Shown: positions 1 through 5,483 of the stretch, piece after piece
Numbering within the stretch: position 1 is the first letter of the stretch
Layout of the letters: each line of letters starts with the position of its first letter
From: Giesbergeria sp.
Lineage (GTDB): Bacteria > Pseudomonadota > Gammaproteobacteria > Burkholderiales > Burkholderiaceae_C
Reading direction: 5' to 3'
DNA: 5,483 nucleotides
NCBI GenBank assembly: GCA_017987055.1
Contig: JAGNUJ010000108.1
Span: 1 to 5,483 of the forward strand
The notes under the pieces: generated by a model
What the model saw: only the letters and a program-made list of their open reading frames with translations
Databases searched by the model: none
What the model was told of the DNA's origin: nothing
Translations under genes and position numbers: made by a program

Positions 1-3000
1 CTTTTTGGTGGTGTTGCGCAGCGTGAACTGGGCGCGGAACTGGTCGCCCTCGCGCACCAGCGGTGGCAGGCCGCTGATGATTTGCAGGTCTTGCGTGGTG
101 CGCACCGTGGTGCTACCGGTGCCAAACATCCCCACGCCGGCATCACCAACGGCGACGATGTGGAAGCTGGTCAGCGCGTCGTTGAGCGGCACGGTGATGT
201 GCGCTTGGCCGTTGGCATCCAGCGCCAGCGCCGGTTGCCACAGCAGCAGCGTGTCGAGCAGCTCGCGCGTTGGGCTGCGCCCGCCGCCGCCGCCCGCCGC
301 CACGGCTTTGCGGCCATAGTGGCGTCGGCCAATGATTTCCATCTGCGCCGTCGAGGTCGCTACGCCCCAGCTGCGCCGCTGCAGCATCGCGTCCAGCAGC
401 TTCCAGCTGGTGTTGGGCATCAGCTCTAACAGCGCTTGGTCCACCGCGGCCAGCGCCACTTCGGCGTGGGCGGCGGGCTGGCCATTGGGCAGCGTGGCGC
501 GAACGGTGATGCGCGCTTGGCCGCGCACCGGGTAGCTGGCTTTGTCGGCCGCCACGGTGACGTTCAAGCGGTGCGCCTGCGCGCCGACTTTGATTTCGGC
601 CAAGCCAATGCGAAACGCCGGCTTGCTCAAATCGACCATTGCCGTCGGCGCAATGTATTCCTTGCCTTCGTACCAAAACGCTGTCCACCACTCGCGCGGC
701 GCTTTGTAGCCCCAGGTGAACAGGCTGTACCACGGCACCTCGCGCAAGCGCCCGCGCAATGCCAGCACGCTGACATAGACGTTGGGCCCCCAGCCTTCTT
801 CAATCTTCAGGCTGACAGTCGGGTCTTTGCCGTTCAACTGCACCACTTCGGTGTGCAGCACGCCTTCGCGCTCCACGGCGACCAGCGCGGTGGCAAAGCG
901 AAACGGCATCCGCACTTGGAACTTGGCGATGTCGCCGGGTTGGTAGCTTTTCTGCTCGGGCAGCAAGTCCATGCGGTCGTGGTTTTGGCCGCCAAACCAC
1001 AGTTCACCCCGGCGCGTCACCCAGACGGAAGTGGCGGCGTCAAAGGTGTTGCCGTCCTTGTCGCGCGCGGTGGCGACCAGTTCGACTTCGCCGGGTTCGT
1101 CCAGCAGCGCTTCGCACAGCAGCAGGCCGCGGCTGTCGCTTTTGCCGGTGCAGACGGTGCCGAGGTCTTTGGTCTCGGTCTTGCTGTCGTAGCTGTAAAA
1201 ACCGCCGACCATGCGCTTTCTGCTGGTGGTGGTGGTACGGGCAATGGCTTGCACTTGCATCGGCACGTTGGCCAGCGCTTTGCCGCTGGTGTCCAGCGCC
1301 AGCGTCTGAAAGCGCACCTTGTCGCTGGCCGAGACCCAGCTGTCGGCCTTGATGCCAGCGACCACGGCGGCCGGCCACAGCGTGTGCGTGCTGCGCAGGG
1401 TTTGCACTTCGCCATTGGGGTCAGCGTAGTGGGCCTCGATCAGCAAATCTTGCGCGGCACTGGCACGCGGCACGTTGTCCAGCAGCACGCGGCCAGCGCC
1501 TGTGCGGTCAAGGGTCAGCGGCAGTTTGTCGGCAATCACGCGCGCATCGTCGGCGGCGCTGTCTTCTTCCTCGCCTTGGGAGCTGGTTTGCTTGCGCCCT
1601 TGCGCGGCACGAAAACTGAAGTCGTCATAAGCGCCAAAGTGCAACTCTTTTTTGCGCACCAGCGCCGAGACGCGCACCGGCCACTGCGCCGCCGGCCCGC
1701 CCGAGACATAGTTCAGCTGCACGCTGGTCGGCACCGCGCGCACGTTGACCAGCGCAGCTGCATCGGCCGGGGCGACGCGCCCCTCAAACACCGGCAGGCG
1801 GAATTCTTCGACGCGGAACTGGCCTGAGCCAAAGCTGCGCCCACTGCCCTCGCCAGCGCTGCTGTCCTGCAATTCGACTTGGTACACACCCAGCTTGGCC
1901 GCTGGCGGCACGGCAAAGCTGCTCTCTGCGCTGCGCCCGCCGGTGGCGGTTTTGCGCCAGCGCAGCGGCTGGCGGTATTGCTGGCCGCTGCCTTGGTGGG
2001 TGATGAGCAGGCTGCCCGGCTCTTGGGCTGCCAGCGCAAAGCCGTTTTGCGTTTGCGCGCGCAGCAGGTGCTTCATTGACACCGTCTCGCCAGCGCGCAA
2101 GAGCGTGCGGTCAAAAATGGTGTGGGCGACGGTGTCGGGCTGCGCGTCGCTGCTGGTGGGCACGTTAAAGCGCCACGGCTCGATGCCGCGCTGCCAGTCG
2201 GTCCACGTGAAGGCCATGTCTGGCGCGCCGTCAGCGTCCGGCGCGCGGGCGCTGACAAAGTAGCCTTCGGAGCCGCCGTTGTCGCTCGCGTCATAGCAAT
2301 TGGGTGCTTCGGGGGCGAGGCCGTCAAACCGCGCGCGGCCTTGGGCGTCGGTGGTGGCGCTGGCCAGTGGCTTGCCTCGGCAGTCGGACACCGCCACTTG
2401 CGCGCCAGCGACGGGCTGGCCTTTGTCCAGCGAGGTCACCCACGCCAGCGAATTTTCGCGCCCCAGCTTGAAGTGGACGGCCAAATTGGTCACCAGCGCC
2501 GAGGTGCGCACATACATGGTGCGACCGGCGCCGTGTTTCGCGTCCAACAGCGCCGCCCCCAGCAGCGGCGAAGCAATTTCGACCACGTGAAAACCGGTTT
2601 TCAGCGGAATGCCGACCACCTCAAACGGGCGTGGGTCAGCGCTGGTGGGGCGCGGCACTTCCAGCGTTTGCGCTGCGCTGTGGCTGCCCAACAGCGAGAC
2701 CATGCGCGACTGCACATAGTCTTTGGCGTAGTCGTCGTCGCCCTCGCCGCTCGAGACGACTTTGGGCAGCGGACGTTTCACATCGCGCTGCGCTTGTTGG
2801 CGGTTGACCAAAAAGTCGTCGTAGGCCTTGATTTTTCGATACCAAGCGATGACTTGCGCGTCGCCCTGCGGTTGCAGCGTGCGCACTTTGGTGGGGACGG
2901 CGGCGGCTTTGGTGGCCGTCTTGGTTGCAGCGCCATCACCGACGGGCAGACTTTGCACCGCCAGCGCGGCCTCGACTTTGCGCAGCGTCACCGGCAGCAG

Positions 3001-4137
3001 CGCCGGGCCGTCGGCACCTTCGGCAAAGCGCTCAACGATGCCAAACGGCGCAGCGGCAAACTTGGCCAGCGGCGGCATACCACCCGTGGCGACAGCCAGC
3101 GGAAAGCTGTCGGCATTGCTCAACGCGCGCCCGCCAGCGTCGTGAAAATCCTTTGGCAGCTCCAGCTTGAAGGCCATGTTCTCGGCAAACGGGGCGGCAA
3201 ACTGCACCTCATCGACCAGCCCATCCGCGCCGTCGTCGCCCGGCGGCGCAGCTTGCGGGGCAATGCTTTCTTGGCTGGACTTGAGGCGAATCGCCGCCGC
3301 CAGCTTGCGCGGCACCGGCGCGTTAAACGACAAGCGCAGCGGGCGAATCGGCAGGCAAGCGGCTTGGGCGTTTTCGCGCTCGCAGCGCAAATCGGCGCTG
3401 AACGGCGCGCGCACTTCGTAGGTAAAGCGCTTTTCCACCCGGTTGGCAACGCCGCTGGGCGTGACTACGCCTTCGCCCCAGACCAATTGCACCTTGGTCG
3501 ATGGCGTCAGACGCCGGTTGCAAGCCAGCGTCTGCCACGCCAGCGGCTGTTGGGCGGCGCGTTTGTCAAAATTTTGGCTTTTGAGCAGTTCGGCGCGCTG
3601 CGCGCCTTCAATCAAGCGCACGGCAATGCGCTCGCCGACGCTTTCGGTCTCGCACCAGACGTGCTTTTGCACGCTGGCCAGCGTCGCTGCGCCATTCAGT
3701 TGCAGGATGAAAAACTGCTCTTCGTCAATCTCGCCCCACGTGCCGGGGTGCGGTTGTTGCACAAACGGACCGCCGCTATTGAAGGTGTAGCTGCTAGCGC
3801 CCGTCAATGCTGCGCCAGAGGCCGATTTGAAGCCTGGTTTCAACTGCGCCGTGCAGCGCACGCCGGGCGGCAAGTCGTGGGCGAAATCAAACACCCATTC
3901 GCGCTCACTCGTCCAGCGGCCACTGCCTTGGCTGGCCTGCGCGTCGCTGCACAACAGCGCCAGCGGCGCGGGCGCTTGCGCGTCGCCAAAACGCACCGCT
4001 GCGGCGTTGAACTGCACCACCACTTGGCGCGCGCGGGCGACTTCGCCTTGCGGCGAGAAACGGGTGATTTGCAGCGCCTGCGCGCCCCAAGAGGCGACGC
4101 ACAAGGCCACGCCGACTAAAAATGGCTGAATATTCAC
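1..4137 (-). CDS. Bacterial alpha-2-macroglobulin family protein (MG2/A2M domains), 3' end outside window
   Basis: Seen: one open frame of 1379 codons, no stop, running off the left edge. GTG at 4135-4137 is the only usable start after the in-frame TAG at 4186-4188. Order: signal peptide (1-21); N-terminal beta-rich region with a charged linker (about 400-490); strands including GIPLKTGFHVVEI (about 509) and AVHFKLGRENSLAWV (about 552); MG2-like domain (about 660-782) with FDRTLLRAGETVSMKHLLR, ending at VEEFRLP (776-782); bait-region/MG domain from W1039 with SYQPGDIAKFQVRMPF (P1067); DQALLELMPN (1233); Gly5 loop; and the start of the A2M domain with LNDALTSFHIVAVGDAG (N1319). Family knowledge: these proteins are thought to trap attacking proteases in the periplasm, often alongside the peptidoglycan synthase PbpC. 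Inference: the full length is probably well above 1,800 residues, and the CxEQ thioester, if present, lies past the left edge, so thioester (YfhM-like) and non-thioester (YfaS-like) types cannot be told apart. There is no lipobox, so it is probably soluble and periplasmic. Confidence 0.93.
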   Translation of the reverse strand, partial: MNIQPFLVGVALCVASWGAQALQITRFSPQGEVARARQVVVQFNAAAVRFGDAQAPAPLALLCSDAQASQGSGRWTSEREWVFDFAHDLPPGVRCTAQLKPGFKSASGAALTGASSYTFNSGGPFVQQPHPGTWGEIDEEQFFILQLNGAATLASVQKHVWCETESVGERIAVRLIEGAQRAELLKSQNFDKRAAQQPLAWQTLACNRRLTPSTKVQLVWGEGVVTPSGVANRVEKRFTYEVRAPFSADLRCERENAQAACLPIRPLRLSFNAPVPRKLAAAIRLKSSQESIAPQAAPPGDDGADGLVDEVQFAAPFAENMAFKLELPKDFHDAGGRALSNADSFPLAVATGGMPPLAKFAAAPFGIVERFAEGADGPALLPVTLRKVEAALAVQSLPVGDGAATKTATKAAAVPTKVRTLQPQGDAQVIAWYRKIKAYDDFLVNRQQAQRDVKRPLPKVVSSGEGDDDYAKDYVQSRMVSLLGSHSAAQTLEVPRPTSADPRPFEVVGIPLKTGFHVVEIASPLLGAALLDAKHGAGRTMYVRTSALVTNLAVHFKLGRENSLAWVTSLDKGQPVAGAQVAVSDCRGKPLASATTDAQGRARFDGLAPEAPNCYDASDNGGSEGYFVSARAPDADGAPDMAFTWTDWQRGIEPWRFNVPTSSDAQPDTVAHTIFDRTLLRAGETVSMKHLLRAQTQNGFALAAQEPGSLLITHQGSGQQYRQPLRWRKTATGGRSAESSFAVPPAAKLGVYQVELQDSSAGEGSGRSFGSGQFRVEEFRLPVFEGRVAPADAAALVNVRAVPTSVQLNYVSGGPAAQWPVRVSALVRKKELHFGAYDDFSFRAAQGRKQTSSQGEEEDSAADDARVIADKLPLTLDRTGAGRVLLDNVPRASAAQDLLIEAHYADPNGEVQTLRSTHTLWPAAVVAGIKADSWVSASDKVRFQTLALDTSGKALANVPMQVQAIARTTTTSRKRMVGGFYSYDSKTETKDLGTVCTGKSDSRGLLLCEALLDEPGEVELVATARDKDGNTFDAATSVWVTRRGELWFGGQNHDRMDLLPEQKSYQPGDIAKFQVRMPFRFATALVAVEREGVLHTEVVQLNGKDPTVSLKIEEGWGPNVYVSVLALRGRLREVPWYSLFTWGYKAPREWWTAFWYEGKEYIAPTAMVDLSKPAFRIGLAEIKVGAQAHRLNVTVAADKASYPVRGQARITVRATLPNGQPAAHAEVALAAVDQALLELMPNTSWKLLDAMLQRRSWGVATSTAQMEIIGRRHYGRKAVAAGGGGGRSPTRELLDTLLLWQPALALDANGQAHITVPLNDALTSFHIVAVGDAGVGMFGTGSTTVRTTQDLQIISGLPPLVREGDQFRAQFTLRNTTKK
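4075..4137 (-). other. Predicted Sec signal peptide of the macroglobulin
   Basis: Residues 1-21 form a hydrophobic core (PFLVGVALCVASW) followed by a signal peptidase I type site, AQA before LQ. The cysteine at residue 13 is preceded by VAL, which does not fit a lipobox because position -1 is Leu, so lipid anchoring is unlikely. Oddly, the n-region (VNIQ) contains no Lys or Arg. The four codons just upstream of the GTG would read RKSR, but no start codon precedes them in frame. Confidence 0.75.
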
Positions 4138-4143
4138 GCGAGA

Positions 4144-4149
4144 CTTTCT
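4144..4149 (-). promoter_or_regulatory. Weak ribosome binding site for the macroglobulin GTG start
   Basis: The minus strand reads AGAAAG, six bases upstream of the GTG at 4137. It is a purine-rich, imperfect Shine-Dalgarno match at suitable spacing. It supports the GTG start, as does the lack of ATG, GTG or TTG in frame between that GTG and the upstream stop at 4186-4188. I saw no convincing -35/-10 pair between the terminator and this site. Confidence 0.5.
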
Positions 4150-4170
4150 GAATGGGACGGCTAGCCTAAC

Positions 4171-4195
4171 AAAGAAAAAACGGGCCTAAGCCCGT
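4171..4195 (-). terminator. Rho-independent terminator after the HDOD gene
   Basis: Read on the minus strand, a 6-bp stem ACGGGC / GCCCGT closes a TTAG tetraloop and runs into TTTTTTCTTT. It begins 26 bases after the HDOD stop codon and ends 33 bases before the macroglobulin start. It is a compact, canonical intrinsic terminator and implies that the two co-directional genes are mainly transcribed separately. The + strand has A-rich sequence on one side only and no U-tract in the opposite direction, so it is unidirectional. Confidence 0.88.
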
Positions 4196-4210
4196 GTGGT
4201 GGTGTGCGCG

Positions 4211-4229
4211 GCCTCACGGCCTCACGGCC
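4211..4229. repeat. 8-bp tandem repeat overlapping the HDOD stop codon
   Basis: The + strand carries GCCTCACG twice in tandem plus a partial third unit (GCC). The HDOD TGA stop (4222-4224) lies within the second + strand copy. The repeat is short and could be a simple slippage duplication. Losing one unit would still leave a TGA at the same place in the frame, so an effect on the protein is unlikely. Confidence 0.6.
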
Positions 4230-5483
4230 AGGTCGCGCCGGTGCCGCGCATTTGCTGCACCAGCGCCACCATCTCGGGCGAGTTCATCACCTCACCCAGC
4301 TTGGCCAGTGCGGGATGCTCCAGATAAGAGCGCAGGTAGAAATTTTCGTCGGCATCGTCGCTCAGCGGGTCGTAGCCAGCCAGTGCAAACATATCGCCCA
4401 GCGCCAAGCGCTCACCGAGGCCGACGCACAAATAGCTCAGCGCCAAATACGGCACCGCGCGCGGCTCGACCGCGCTGGCCGGCGTTACCAGCACCCGGCT
4501 CGCGTCTGAGACATCACTCACCAGTTCGTGCGGCAGTGCCCAAGCGCGCAGCACCAGCGTGCCGATTTCGCCAGCGCTCAGGCCCAGCACTTCTTGCTCG
4601 ATTTGCGCGCGCTCCATGCGGCTGCGCATCAGCCACTCATCGACGGCGTTGCGCGGCAGCAGCGCCGCCGCCGCCAAATGGCCGACAAAGGCCATCACCA
4701 CCTTGGTGGCCAAGGCGCCGTAGTCGGGCAAATTGAGCGCTTTGCCCAAGCGCAGCGCCAGCTCACTGGCAATCGAGCTGGCGCGCCAAATGGTGTCAAA
4801 CGAGCGCTGCGAGGAGCTCAGCTCCGGCTTAAACGCCTGCGCCAACAGGTATTGCACGCAAATGTTGCGCACCGTCTCCATGCCCAAAAAGGCCACCGCG
4901 TGTTCGATGTTGGTGACCGGGTGGCTCAGGCCATAAAACGGCGCATTCACGGTGGCCAGCACCTTGGCGGCAATGAGTGGCTCGCCGCGCAGCAAATCGG
5001 TCAGCTCGCCGGGGCCAATGCGGTCAAAAAAGTCCGGCGCCAGCAACTGGTGCAGCGACTGCGGCGGACAGGGAATGCCGCCAATCACGCCCATCAGCGC
5101 ATCGCGCCGCGCCTCGGGCAAGTCGCTCTCATACGCCCAGACGAAATGGTGGATGACGCTGTGCGGGTCTTGCTCGGGTGCCTCTAATGCCCCTGCAGCC
5201 TCTGCGTTTTCGGTGCCCAATGACTCGGCCAGCTCGGCAAAGCCGTCGTGGTCGGGCAGGTCACTAGGGTCTTGTGTCGGGGTCGTATCGGCAAAATCTG
5301 CCGCCCCGGATGCTGCGCTGGCAGCGCCCTCAGTAGGCGACTGCGGCTGCGGCTGAAGCGGCGGCGCAGCAGTGGCACCAGCGGCCACAGCAGCGGCAGC
5401 CTGCGCAGCAGCCGCCTTCGTGGCTTGGACCGCAGCCGCCAGTGCGGCGCTGGGCGGCGCCACTGCGGGCGTGGCAGCGGGCG
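4222..5483 (-). CDS. HDOD-domain signalling protein, 5' end outside window
   Basis: Seen: 419 complete codons from 5481 to a TGA at 4222-4224 (numbering from the first complete codon). Residues 1-47 are an Ala/Pro-rich linker and about 48-105 are acidic. The HDOD region runs from about 130 to 330: IPCPPQSLHQLL (I136), GEPLIAAKVLATVNAPFYGL (G166, N179), AVAFLGMETVRNI (about 193-205), then MAFVGHLAAAALLP (H268) where HD-type enzymes carry the His-Asp doublet, and WALPHELV (W314). Family knowledge: HDOD (PF08668) proteins are cytoplasmic, lack HD phosphohydrolase ligands and are regarded as non-catalytic signalling or scaffold modules, sometimes tied to c-di-GMP or motility control. No partner is visible here. 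A GTG at 5461-5463 could be read as a start, but the same Ala/Pro composition continues upstream with no stop and no ribosome binding site, so it is probably internal. The specific role is unknown. Confidence 0.88.
   Translation of the reverse strand, partial: PAATPAVAPPSAALAAAVQATKAAAAQAAAAVAAGATAAPPLQPQPQSPTEGAASAASGAADFADTTPTQDPSDLPDHDGFAELAESLGTENAEAAGALEAPEQDPHSVIHHFVWAYESDLPEARRDALMGVIGGIPCPPQSLHQLLAPDFFDRIGPGELTDLLRGEPLIAAKVLATVNAPFYGLSHPVTNIEHAVAFLGMETVRNICVQYLLAQAFKPELSSSQRSFDTIWRASSIASELALRLGKALNLPDYGALATKVVMAFVGHLAAAALLPRNAVDEWLMRSRMERAQIEQEVLGLSAGEIGTLVLRAWALPHELVSDVSDASRVLVTPASAVEPRAVPYLALSYLCVGLGERLALGDMFALAGYDPLSDDADENFYLRSYLEHPALAKLGEVMNSPEMVALVQQMRGTGATWP
5338..5481 (-). other. 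Low-complexity Ala/Pro linker at the exposed N-terminal end of the HDOD protein
   Basis: About 47 residues are made almost only of Ala, Pro, Val, Gln and Thr, with runs of four Ala. The coding DNA is correspondingly rich in GCN codons. Such linkers usually join two folded domains, or form a flexible tail. Because the frame is open at the edge, an N-terminal partner domain may exist outside the window. Confidence 0.7.

Noticed and set aside
436..1827. A 463-codon open frame on the + strand
   Set aside because: Same in-register antisense artefact between two reverse-stop codons. The product is His/Gln/Arg/Ala-rich with no recognisable domain, while the minus strand shows clear A2M motifs.
1222..2648. 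Three Chi-like octamers GCTGGTGG on the + strand (1222, 2152, 2641)
   Set aside because: The E. coli Chi sequence is not known to work in this lineage, and the copies lie opposite Thr/Ser/Pro codons (ACC, AGC), which readily produce this word in GC-rich genes.
4099..4101. Cysteine 13 as a lipoprotein lipobox
   Set aside because: The preceding residues are Val-Ala-Leu, and Leu at -1 is not accepted by signal peptidase II. A signal peptidase I site (AQA) is present eight residues later.
2122..4119. A 665-codon open frame on the + strand
   Set aside because: It is exactly in register with the macroglobulin codons on the minus strand. Its openness only reflects the lack of TTA, CTA and TCA codons in a GC-rich gene (four in all, at 427-429, 1825-1827, 2077-2079 and 4117-4119). 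The translation is low-complexity and resembles no protein family.
4138..4170. TTGTTA and CATTCA as a possible -35/-10 pair before the macroglobulin
   Set aside because: The spacing is only about 12-13 bases and both hexamers are poor matches, so a promoter cannot be supported.
4528..5187. A 219-codon open frame on the + strand
   Set aside because: It lies opposite the HDOD-coding frame, which has clear family motifs. The antisense translation is Arg/Gln/His-rich and unrecognisable.

Overview
The window looks like chromosomal DNA from a GC-rich betaproteobacterium. Base composition, strong use of CTG, GCG and GGC codons, and the style of both proteins suggest Burkholderiales, possibly Comamonadaceae. 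That placement is an inference; there is no rRNA or marker gene to confirm it. Both genes lie on the minus strand and together fill almost the whole window. No RNA gene, insertion sequence, CRISPR array or phage feature was seen.

Right part (4222-5483): the 3' portion of a gene for an HDOD-domain protein, a signalling output domain related to HD-GYP but without the HD metal-binding doublet. Its HDOD region follows a long Ala/Pro-rich and then acidic linker. That linker is still open at the window edge, so the true start lies outside. A rho-independent terminator (4171-4195) follows its stop codon.

Left part (1-4137): a single uninterrupted frame of 1379 codons that starts at GTG 4137 and is still open at base 1. 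It encodes a large, secreted, bacterial alpha-2-macroglobulin family protein, probably a periplasmic protease trap. The N-terminal beta-domain region, MG2 domain, bait-region-bearing domain and the start of the A2M domain are present. The thioester and C-terminal domains lie beyond the left edge. This is the main gene of the window, and it is easy to miss because it has no stop codon here and the opposite strand carries long spurious open frames.

The two genes are co-directional but separated by the terminator, so they are probably separate transcription units. Nothing in the sequence links their functions. I did not find a clearly undescribed system. The more unusual points are five locally paired cysteine sets in the macroglobulin, its signal peptide without a basic n-region, the very short leader between terminator and start, and a frequent CGCTGGC word used in more than one codon phase.
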